Shown here: piece by piece, positions 49,146 through 58,700 of the stretch
Numbering within the stretch: position 1 is the first letter of the stretch
Layout of the letters: the number at the start of each line of letters is the position of its first letter
Source: Amycolatopsis oliviviridis
GTDB taxonomy: Bacteria > Actinomycetota > Actinomycetes > Mycobacteriales > Pseudonocardiaceae
Assembly: GCF_014654365.1 (NCBI RefSeq)
Contig: NZ_BNAY01000007.1
Location: 248,001 to 312,000 of the forward strand
Length of the DNA stretch: 64,000 nt
Direction: 5' to 3'
Made by a program: the position numbers and the translations under genes
The notes under the pieces: model-generated
What the model was told of the DNA's origin: nothing
Database searches by the model: none
The model's input: the letters and a program-made list of their open reading frames with translations, nothing else

Positions 49146-50435
49146 CTAGTGCAAGCTTCGCTCGATCGAGAGGACAACGCTTCCCAGCGTGTCGTATGCG
49201 GCGTATTCGGCCTTCAGGCGGAGGGCGTTGTCTCGGAAATATCGGTCGCCGAGCACTTTTTTCACGGCTTTTTCCAGTGTCGACGAAGTAGGCGTGCCGG
49301 TGTGCAGATTGATTCCTGCGCCTGCCCAGTCGACCCGGGCCGCCACGTCGGGTTTGTCTTCCGTTTCCCCGCCCAATACGAGCGGGACGCCGTGCGCGAG
49401 CGCGGCGTGCACGCCACCGAGGCCGCCATTGCTCACCATGACGTCGGCGTGGGGAAGCACCGCGTGATAGGGCAGATACGGCGCCACCCGAGCGTTGCGA
49501 GGCACGACGAGGGAGCCGGGGACCGGTCTGCCGCCCAACGTCGCCACGACCAGGGCATCGGAGTCCGCGAGCGCTTCCAGGGTGGGTGAGACGAGTTCGC
49601 CGAAATCGCTGTTGTTGACGGTGCCCTGCGTCACGAACACCACCCGGCTTGCCTGTTCGACGTCGCCCCACCAGTCAGGAGGGGTGAAGGCCCGATCGGC
49701 GACCGGCGGGCGCCCGGCGAAGGAGATGTGTGCCGGCAGCCCGCGCCGCGGGTATTCGAGACCGGGTACACCCAGCAGAAGTGTGGTGTCGGCCAGGAGC
49801 GAGTGGGCGTCCCAGTAATAGGGCGCTTTCTTTTTCGCGCCGGTCACGGCCAGACAAGTCTCCAGGTGCCGTTGCACAGGAGCGAACCGGCGCTGGACCT
49901 CGCTGTTGAGCTCGTGGTTGCGCGCTCTCCCGGCGACGGAGTCGTCGGGAGGCAGTGTGACGGTGTAGGGGGCGGTGTCGTCACCGCTCAAGGTCAGCAC
50001 CGAGACGCCGAGGCAGACCACCCCGGCGGGTCGCAGCCCCTCGGCGCCCAGCAGGACCGGCCAGAGGCCGTGGAAGAACCCTTCGTGCAGGACGACGGTT
50101 TCGGCGGGGTCCCCCTCGGCTAGGACCTCCTGCATCGCGGTGTGCTGCTGTGGGATCGGCGGGATCCACAGGTAGCGCGCTCCGCGATCACGCCGGTGAA
50201 GACTCGGATCGGGGTCGGTGAACTCGGGAAAGGTCTCCGGTATCCGGGTCCCGTCGAAGTCCGCGGTTCCTTTGAGCGGACGGAATCGGGCGCCGGTCGC
50301 TTCGACCTGACCGCGCAGGGCGGATCCGGTCAGGAACGTGAGGTCGTAACCCCGTTCGACCAGTCCCCGGCTGATCGGCAGGAGTGGAAGCAGATGTCCC
50401 AGCAGGGGGATCGAAGCCATGATCAGTCTCGTCAC
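49146..50435 (-). CDS. GT1-family glycosyltransferase (macrolide/UGT type)
   Basis: 429 residues. The N-terminal acceptor domain has PLLGHLLPLLPISRGL. The C-terminal nucleotide-sugar domain has VFVTQGTVNN, YLPYHAVLPHADVMVSNGG and GGVHAALAHGVPLV, the family signature. It resembles glycosyltransferases acting on polyketides and phenols. The start is probably GTG 50435 (VTRLIMASIP); TTG 50462 and ATG 50420 are alternatives. No deoxysugar genes are present, so a common sugar donor is likely. A 10-bp hairpin (50499-50527) lies between it and the FAD monooxygenase gene. Confidence 0.85.
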   Translation of the reverse strand: MTRLIMASIPLLGHLLPLLPISRGLVERGYDLTFLTGSALRGQVEATGARFRPLKGTADFDGTRIPETFPEFTDPDPSLHRRDRGARYLWIPPIPQQHTAMQEVLAEGDPAETVVLHEGFFHGLWPVLLGAEGLRPAGVVCLGVSVLTLSGDDTAPYTVTLPPDDSVAGRARNHELNSEVQRRFAPVQRHLETCLAVTGAKKKAPYYWDAHSLLADTTLLLGVPGLEYPRRGLPAHISFAGRPPVADRAFTPPDWWGDVEQASRVVFVTQGTVNNSDFGELVSPTLEALADSDALVVATLGGRPVPGSLVVPRNARVAPYLPYHAVLPHADVMVSNGGLGGVHAALAHGVPLVLGGETEDKPDVAARVDWAGAGINLHTGTPTSSTLEKAVKKVLGDRYFRDNALRLKAEYAAYDTLGSVVLSIERSLH

Positions 50436-50498
50436 GTCCCTGACGATGACGCCCTGCCACAAGGGATCCCTACCTGACGAGTCTTCCGGACATCAGGT

Positions 50499-50527
50499 CT
50501 GCACTGTTCTCCCTGGCAACAGTGCAG
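50499..50527 (-). terminator. Hairpin between FAD monooxygenase and glycosyltransferase genes
   Basis: A perfect 10-bp stem CTGCACTGTT (50499-50508) / AACAGTGCAG (50518-50527) with a 9-base loop, 7 bases past the monooxygenase stop. It has no T-run. It may terminate or attenuate the PKS-LLM-monooxygenase transcript before the glycosyltransferase. Confidence 0.6.
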
Positions 50528-50533
50528 AAGCCT

Positions 50534-51778
50534 TCATCGCGTCACCGCCGTGCCTTCGGTTTTCGTCGCGGCACCGACGATGTCGGCGTTCTTGTATTTC
50601 GCGATCTCGTCGAGCCGCACCAGCCGCGCGGCGAGCCGCCTGCCGAGGCGGTAGCGGCGCAACCAGGGCAGAGCCCGGCGGAACATCAACTGCATCCGGT
50701 TGTCCACCACGAAAATCCGGCGATCGGCGGACGCGCCGTCGAGGTAGTGCTCGACGTAGGGCCGCAAAGCCTGCTCCCACGCGGAAAGCGCGGCTCCGAC
50801 GTCGTCAGGATGCCGTTCGAGCATCGTGCCGAGCAGTTCGGCCCCGGTGAGGCCGGTCGAGACACCCATCCCGGCGTAAAGGGTGACACACCAGGCGGCG
50901 TCTCCGACGAGGACCACCCGTCCTCGGTGCCAGGTGTCCATCCTGACCTGCTCGGCCGAGTCGAACAGCAACTCGTCGGTGGTTTCCAGCCCGTCGAGGA
51001 CGTCGCCGAGCGTGGTGCCCAACGGGCGGTTCGCGAACACCGAGCGAAGCCGTTCGACGGGAGACTCGCGGAATTCCGCGGCGACGTCCTCCGTGCGATA
51101 GGTCAGCAGGATCGTCGGGTCGTGGTCGCGGTAGGCGAAGACCCACATCGACCGGTCCGGTTCCAGCAGCGTCACCGCCTGTCCGGGCCGGAGTCCGGCT
51201 GGGGTGCCGCGGAACTGGTAGGCGGCGATCATGTATCCGAGGTGACGCAGGTACTGCCCGGACGGGCCGAAGGCCAGTCGCCGGACCGTCGAGTGCAGGC
51301 CGTCCGCCCCCACCACAAGTTCGAACCGTTCGGTGGTCGACGTTCCCGCCCCGGTGTCCAGCAGGGTGACGTCGACCCCGTCTGTGTCCTGCTCGATCAG
51401 GGTGGGCACCACGGAGAAGCGGAGCTCGACGTCGTCCGGCAAGATCGAGAACGCGGCGTCCTCGATGTCTCCCCGAAGCATCGTCCACGGCTTGCCTGGC
51501 AGTTCGGAGAACGACATGCCAGGCCGTCCGGTGCCGTCGCGCTCGATGTCGAGCTTCGGGACGGTGGTGCTCCTGTCGTGCACGGCGTCGAGCAGGCCCA
51601 GACGTGCCGCAGCCGCCTTGCCCGCTCCGAAGAGGACGATGAAGTACCCACCGGTGCGGCGCGCCGGCGCACGTTCGACGAGCACCGGACGCCAGCCCGC
51701 CCGGCGCAGTCGGGTCGCCGTGGCGAGTCCGCTCACACCCATCCCGACCACAAGGACCCGCCCGCGTTCGGCGCCCAC
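50534..51778 (-). CDS. FAD-dependent monooxygenase (PHBH fold)
   Basis: 414 residues. The FAD-binding motif VLVVGMGVSGLATATRLR is at the N-terminus, LVVGADGLHSTVR (the DG motif) near 170, and the GD motif in VVLVGDAAWCVTLYAGMG near 290. Class A flavin monooxygenases hydroxylate, epoxidise or do Baeyer-Villiger chemistry on polyketides. GTG 51778 lies 2 bases after the LLM gene stop, so these are in one transcript with the PKS. It is a likely tailoring enzyme for the PKS chain. Confidence 0.88.
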   Translation of the reverse strand: MGAERGRVLVVGMGVSGLATATRLRRAGWRPVLVERAPARRTGGYFIVLFGAGKAAAARLGLLDAVHDRSTTVPKLDIERDGTGRPGMSFSELPGKPWTMLRGDIEDAAFSILPDDVELRFSVVPTLIEQDTDGVDVTLLDTGAGTSTTERFELVVGADGLHSTVRRLAFGPSGQYLRHLGYMIAAYQFRGTPAGLRPGQAVTLLEPDRSMWVFAYRDHDPTILLTYRTEDVAAEFRESPVERLRSVFANRPLGTTLGDVLDGLETTDELLFDSAEQVRMDTWHRGRVVLVGDAAWCVTLYAGMGVSTGLTGAELLGTMLERHPDDVGAALSAWEQALRPYVEHYLDGASADRRIFVVDNRMQLMFRRALPWLRRYRLGRRLAARLVRLDEIAKYKNADIVGAATKTEGTAVTR

Positions 51779-51780
51779 GG

Positions 51781-52722
51781 CTAGACGACGAACGATCGGG
51801 CGAAGTCCGCGACCTGCCGTGTGCTGGTCGGATCCTCGAAGTAGAGGATCAACTCCTGTACCCCGGCTTCCTCGAAGGCGGCGATGCGCCGCTTGACCGT
51901 GTCCAGCGTGCCGACCAGCCCGTAGGAGCCCAGGTCACCCGGGAAGACGAAGTTCGACGCGGCCGGGATCAGCGCCCTGGCTTCCGCGGCGCTGTCCCGG
52001 ATGATGCAGGGCGTCGTGACCGTGCGTTTGATCGTTTCGTAGTCACGGCCGACGTCCTGACAGTGGGCTCGCAGTACGTCGAACTTGTGTTTCGCGACTT
52101 CGGGGGAGTCCATGATGTTGCAGGCGTCGCCGTACTGGGCCACGAGACGCAACGTCATCTTCTCGCCGCCTCCGGCGACCATCAGCGGGATATGCGGCCG
52201 CTGAACCCCTTTCGGCTCGTTGACCGCGTCCTGGATCCCGTAATACCGGCCCTCGAAAGTCGCGTGCTCCTCGGTCCAGAGAGCCAGGATCACCTGGATC
52301 GCCTCTTCGAGTTTGCGCAGACGGCCGGCGGCGGTGCCGTACTCGTAGCCGTACTGCCGGTGGTCGGTCTCCAGCCAACCCGCGCCGATCCCGAAATCCA
52401 GCCTGCCTCCGGAGATGACGTCCAGTGTGGACGCCATCTTCGCCTGCAAGGCCGGGTTCCGGTAACTGTTCGCGGTGACCAGCTGACCGACCCTGATCCC
52501 GGTCGTCTCTCGTGCGAGCGCGGTGATCAAGGTCCAGGCTTCGAAGACCATGTCGGTCGACGGCTGGACCGTGGTGAGGTGATCGGGTACGAGCAAGGCG
52601 GCATAGCCGGCGTCGTCGGCCAGTTCGGCGATCTCCATCAGCCGGGCGTACACCGCGATCGGATCGCTGAACCCGGCGAACTCACGGGCGAAACCGGTGG
52701 GCAGAAAGATGCTGAACCTCAT
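51781..52722 (-). CDS. LLM-class flavin/F420-dependent oxidoreductase
   Basis: 313 residues with a luciferase-like TIM barrel: MRFSIFLPTGFA, LLVPDHLTT, GQLVTANSYRNPA and LDFGIGAGW. The form fits F420-dependent oxidoreductases of actinobacteria, which reduce double bonds or carbonyls, though a flavin monooxygenase role is possible. The ATG at 52722 overlaps the PKS stop (ATGA), so it is translated with the PKS and probably works directly on its product. Confidence 0.85.
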   Translation of the reverse strand: MRFSIFLPTGFAREFAGFSDPIAVYARLMEIAELADDAGYAALLVPDHLTTVQPSTDMVFEAWTLITALARETTGIRVGQLVTANSYRNPALQAKMASTLDVISGGRLDFGIGAGWLETDHRQYGYEYGTAAGRLRKLEEAIQVILALWTEEHATFEGRYYGIQDAVNEPKGVQRPHIPLMVAGGGEKMTLRLVAQYGDACNIMDSPEVAKHKFDVLRAHCQDVGRDYETIKRTVTTPCIIRDSAAEARALIPAASNFVFPGDLGSYGLVGTLDTVKRRIAAFEEAGVQELILYFEDPTSTRQVADFARSFVV

Positions 52723-55700
52723 CGCGTTTCCCCATCCTGGAGGAATTCGGTGATCCGCGCCCACAGACCGGCCCAGGCCGGGTCTTCATGATCGATGTCA
52801 TGTCCGAGTCCGGGCACGGCGATCAGATCAACGGACAGTCCTTCCAACTCTCCCCACCCGGCCAGTTCCTCGGACTCCTCGAACGGGGTGACCGGGTCGG
52901 CGTCTCCGTGAATCAGCAGCAACGGCGCGGCGACGTCGCCGAGCGCACTCAACGGCCGCCGTTCCGGGGCGGCGAAGTACTTCTCGATCGAGACCGGATC
53001 ACTCTCCGCACGCGGCGGGAGCAGCGACCCCGGACGTTCCTGGTTCGCCTTGACGAACCCGACGGGATCGTAGAACCCCATCAGCAACACGCCGTGCCGC
53101 CACAGATCGGGCCCGCGTTCCAGCGCGAGCAGTGCGGAATACGCCCCGCGGCTGGTGCCGAGGATGTCGATCCGTGACTCGTCGATCTCGGGCAGGCCGG
53201 CGAGGTACCGGGTCGCCTCGATCACGTCGTCGATGTCCTTGCCGCCGATCTCGGCCAGCGCGCGGAAATCCGGTCCGTGGCCCGGTGCGCCGCGCTGGTC
53301 GACGAAGAGGACCGCGAATCCCGCGGCGTTCAGCGGTGCGTGGGCACTGGTGTGCCGGTAGTCGCCTTCGGCGGTGAGGACGCCGCCGTCACCCGGGAGG
53401 CACACCACCACGGCCGGATGCGGGCCCGGCCCGTCGGGCAGACTGAGGTGGCCGTACACCACCTTCCCGTCGGCAGACGGGATCTCGTGGACGGTCAGGC
53501 GCTCGGTCGCCGGGATCTCGGCCTTCGCCCGGTCGAGTTGGTCGCCCAACAGGTCGGTGAGCACGGCGACGCTAAGATTCCGCTGCAGCCTCGCCGACGG
53601 GATCGCGACGCCGAGATGCTTCTGCAGCAGCACGCGGAGTTCGACGGCGGTGAGCGAGTCGACGTCCACGGCCTGCTGGTCGCCGAGCTGTTCCGCGCTC
53701 AGACCGGTCGTGCGCTCCAGCAACGGGGTGACGAGCGCCGGCAGTAACGCGGCGCGCTCGTCCGGGCTCGCCTCGCGAAGCCGCTTCGCCGGCGATTCCT
53801 GCCCGGCGAGTTCGGCGTCACCGTCCGCGGCGCCGTCCGGCACCACGGCACGGAACTTCGGCAGCGCCGCCAGCTGCCGATTGGCACGGGACCACCGCGG
53901 CCAGTCGATGTCGGCGACCGAGACCTCGGTCGGCCGGGTGTGGAGCAGCACCCCGAGTTCGGCGACCAGCCGCGAGGGCGCCATCCCAACGTGTCCGTTG
54001 CGCCGCAGGACGTTCCCGACGTGGCCTTCACGGCTGACCGCGACACCTACGTCGTCGATCATCCCCCAGCCGACGCTGATCGCCGGCAAGGCCTGCGCGC
54101 GCCGATAGCGGGCCAGCCCGTTGAGGTACTCGTTCGCCGTCGCGTAGGCGCCGGCGCCCAAGGCTCCGATCTGCGCGGCGACCGAAGAGAACAACACGAG
54201 GAAGTCGAGGTCGTCGCCGAGGGTTTCCTCATGCAGGTTCCAGGCACCGTCCGCCTTGGGCCGGGTGGCCTTGACGAGCCGGTGGCCGTCGGTGTCCGCG
54301 AGCACCACGTCATCGAAGTCCGCGGCGCCGTGCACGATGCCGCGGATGGGCGGGAGGTAGTCCCGGACCCGGGCGAGGAAGGAACGTACCTGCTCCCGGT
54401 CCCCGACGTCGACCTTGTGCACCCGCACCTTGACCCCGCGCGCGACCAGGTCGGCAACGTCCTGGGCCGCGGCGGAGGAAGTGATCCCGTTGCGTCCCGC
54501 GAGCACGAGGTACCGGGCTCCGTGGTCGGCGAGCCAGCGCGCCACCGTGCGGCCGAGGCCACCGAGACCACCGGTGATCACATAGGTGGCGTCGTCCCGG
54601 ATCGGCCGGTCGGGCAGCGTCGCCGCCGGCACCCGGACCGGTTCGCCCGCCATCCGGATCACGACCTTGCCGTGGTGTTCGGGCCGCGCCATCCGCCGGA
54701 ACGCCTCATCCACCTCACCGGCCGGGAATTCCGTGCACGGCAGGGGAACGATGGCGCTCTTGTCGTAGAGCTCGACGACGGCGCGCATGCACTCTTGGAC
54801 GTAGTCCGGCCGTAGAGCCATCATCTGGTCGTAGTCGAAAGAATGGAACGACAATGCCCGCCGGGTCGAGGCCAGCCGGACGGCGTGGTCGGCGACGTCC
54901 CCGGGTTTGCCCAGTTCGACGAACCGCCCGAAGGTGGCGAGCGTCCGGAGGTTGGGCTCGATCATGTCGGCGGGCAGGGAATTGACGATGACGTCGGCCC
55001 CGGCACCGTCTGTCCAGTCGAGGATGTCGTCGGCGAAGGATGTGGACCTCGAATCGGTGACCTTCGCGAAGCCTTCGCGCCGCAGTATCTCCCTCCGCTG
55101 CTCGCTCCCTGCCGTGACGAAGACCTCCGCGCCCAGCCAGCGCGCGATCCGCGCCGCGGCCAGGCCGACACCACCGGCAGCGGAGTGGATCAGCACACGT
55201 TCGCCGCGCCGGACTCCGGCGAGCCGGACCAGGGACAGGTACGCCGTGACCGCGGGGAGCAGAGAAGCGGCCTCTGCGTGTGACAGTGTCACTGGCTTCT
55301 TCGCCACGCGGATCGCGTCCAGGGTCACATGCGACACGAACAGGTCCCGGCTGTGGACGAACACCTCGTCCCCGGTCCGCAGGCTGGTCACCCCCTCGCC
55401 GACGTCCACGACCGTGCCCGAGCACTCCAGGCCGAGGGTCTTCCGGGAGTGGCTGCCTTCCACGGCGCGTGGGGAAAGCAGCCCGGTCCGCTTGAGCACG
55501 TCCTTGAAGTTCAGGCCGACGTGCGAAACCTCCACTTCGACCTCGCCGGGGCCGGGAGGACGGCGGGTGGCCGCGACGAAGCCGACGTCGTCTCCAGGTC
55601 CTTCCAGCGCTCGCAGACGCACCGGTATGCGGTCGGTACGAACGAGGACGTGGTCGAGTTCGGAAGCCTCTTCGGGCGGCTCCAGCCGGCGAACGAACCG

Positions 55701-58700
55701 GCCGGCGGGCCGGATCGCGACCTCGTCGAGCCCATCGTGCGTGAGTTCGGTGAACAGCGCGTCGAGCAGCCCGTCGTTCGCGCCGGGCCGCAGATCGGCC
55801 GAGGCGACGTCGACGAGCCGGCAGCGCAGTTCCGGTCGCTCGGCGGAGACGACCCGTCCGAACCCCCACAGCGACGCGGCGGACGGCGCGCTCGTGGGGT
55901 CGTCGCCGGAGACACTCTGGGCGCCGGAGGTGACCAGGGTCAGTTGCCCGGCCTCGGGGGCGAGTTCCTGGACTAGCCGCAGGGGCGGTGCGACCGGACC
56001 ACACGCCGGCGATTCGTCGCCCTCGCCGTCTTCGACGTAGACGACGCCCCGGCAGGGACGGTCACTCTCCACTTCGGACACGACCTGTTCGAGCCAGCCG
56101 CCGTCTGAGAGATCCGTGCGCACCACGTCGCCCTCGCGTTCGGCCAGCCCCCGGGCGATCTCGTCGGCCAGAGCCGAGGCGCCCACGACGACCCAGCGAC
56201 CCGCCGCGTTCGCGTCGTGCTCCAGCGGTTCCCGATGCCAGGCATGTCGGTAGAAGAGTTTCGGGGGACTGCTCTTGGCTTCGGCCAGTCGTTCGGCACG
56301 CAGACCTTCCACCTCGGCGACGACTTCGCCGTCGTCGGTCACCAGGGTCAGATCGCATTCGATCGTCCCCGCCGTCTCGGTGGCCCGGCCGCGGGCGTGG
56401 ATCCACAGCGAAGAGCCAGGCGACCGGAAGAAACGGAGCGCGCCGATGCGGGCCGGGACGTAGGTGCCGGGTTCGACCTCACCACCGAGCAGGTGCGCGC
56501 CGATGATGGCCGCCTGCAGCGCGCCGTCGAGCAGCGCCGGATGCAACCGGTGCCCTTCCTGATCGACCGGGTCGAGCAGCAGCTCCCCGAAGACCTCGCG
56601 GGTCTGCCGGCGCCACCACATCTTCCGCACGACGCGGAACGCCGGGCCGTACTCCAGCCCGGTACCGGACAACCGCGCGTAGACGTCGTCGTGGCCTAGT
56701 TCCGGAAGGCCTTCGGTGAGCTCGGCGATGCTCGCGGTGCGCGGCTCCACGGCGCGCGCCTTGGCCAGATGGCCGTGCCGGAGTTCGGCGTGCGACGTCC
56801 AGAGGTCGTCGTCGGGCTGGGCACGGCTGTGCAGGGTGAGCAGCCGTCGCGCCGGGTCCCGGCCGACGCGCAGCGTGGTCACCGACGCGGGCGGCAGTTC
56901 GAGAGGCCGGTGGAAGACGACGTCTTCGAGCAGGCATGGTTCCTCGTCCGGGAACGCGGCCAGCGCGGCCTCGAGATAGCCGGAGCCGGGGAAGACCACG
57001 GAGCCGCCGACCTTGTGGTCGACGAGGTACGGGAATGCCGCCGACGACAGCTCCACCTCCCGGATCGGCCTGGTCCCGGCGACGGCGTGTCCGCTCAGCA
57101 GCAGCCCGCCGGACCCCAGCCGCCGCTGCCGGGACGAGGCCGACTCGATCCAGTGGCGTTCGCGGTGCCATGGGTAGCGAGGCAGCTCCAGCTGCTCTCG
57201 GAGCCCGGGGTGGACCCGTTCCCACGCGGGTTCGGCACCGGCCTCGTACAGCGAGCCCAGGGTCTCCACGAGCTGCTCCCACTGTGGCCGGTCGCGCCGC
57301 AGCGAAGCCAGCCGGATGACGTCGCCGGTGCGCTCGGCGAGCGCTTCGTCGATCGCCGAGGCCAGCACCGGATGCGGGCCCACTTCCAGGACCGCCCCGA
57401 TGCCGCGGGTGAGCATCTTGCGGAAGGCGTCGGCGAAGCGCACCGGCTGCCGGACGTTGCGCCACCAGTGGTCCGCGTCGAATTCGTGGCCCTCGACCTG
57501 ATCACCCGTCACTGTCGAGAACAGCGGCACCTTCGCCGGTCGCGGGCGGATGTCCGCCAGCGCGGCCAGCAGCGGCTCGCGGATCTCGTCCATCTGATGG
57601 CTGTGGTAGGCCACTTCGACGCGCAGCGGCTTGACCGGCGCTCCCAGCGCGGTAAGCGTTTCGCTCACCTTCGCCACGGCTTCGCGGTCGCCGGCGATGG
57701 TCGTCGCGTGCGTGCTGTTGACCGCGGCCACGGTCGCCCCGCCCACCAGATGCGGGGTCACCTCGTCCACCGGCAGGCCGACGGCCGCCATCACGCCGCG
57801 GCCCGCGAGCCGTGCTTGCAGGTTCGCGCGGTGGAAGCTCACCGTGAGCGCCTCTTCGAGGGAATACACGCCCGCCGCGTAAGCCGCCGCGACCTCGCCC
57901 ACACTGTGCCCTGTGATCACAGAGGGCTCGATTCCCCAGTCACGCCAGAGCGCGGTGAGTCCCGCCTGGACCACGAAGTTGGCCACCTGCGCGTACACCG
58001 TCGACGTCAGGCGCGATTCCGCCTCCTCGCGGGACAGCTCCTCGCGCATCGAGAGGCCGAACCGGGCAAGCACCTCGTCACAGGCGTCGACGACTTCGGC
58101 GAAGCGTGGTTCCTCCGCCAGGAGTTCGCGGCCCATGCCCCACCATTGGGGGCCCATCCCGGTGTAGACGAACGCGATGGCGGGCCGGCTCGTCCGGTCC
58201 GGCGTCAGTTCGGCGCTCCGGAGCTTGTCCACCGCCTCGCCCCGGTTGCGCGCGACGACGGATGTCCTCATCGGATGGTGCTCGCGCAGCCGTGAGGCGG
58301 CTCGCGCGATCCTCCGCAGCGCCGGGCCGTCCTCCTGCTCCAGTAATTCGGCGTAGGACTCCACGAGCGACCGCAGCGCCTCCGGGCTCCGTGCCGAAAG
58401 CGGAAGCAGGACCTGCCGTCCGTCGTCGAGCTCGGTGTCCTTTGCGGACTCCCTTGGCCACTGTTCGAGAATGGCGTGCGCGTTGGTCCCGCCGAAGCCG
58501 AACGAGTTGACCCCTGCGCGTCGCGGGGTGTCCCGGTCCGGGAACGGGATCGCCTCCGTCGGCACCCGGATCGGCAGTTCGTCGAACGGGATCTTCGGGT
58601 TCGGCTTCTCGAAGTGCAGGTTCCGCGGGATGATCCCGCGCTGCAGGCACAACGTCGCCTTGATCATCCCGGCCACTCCGGCGGCGGCCTCGGTATGGCC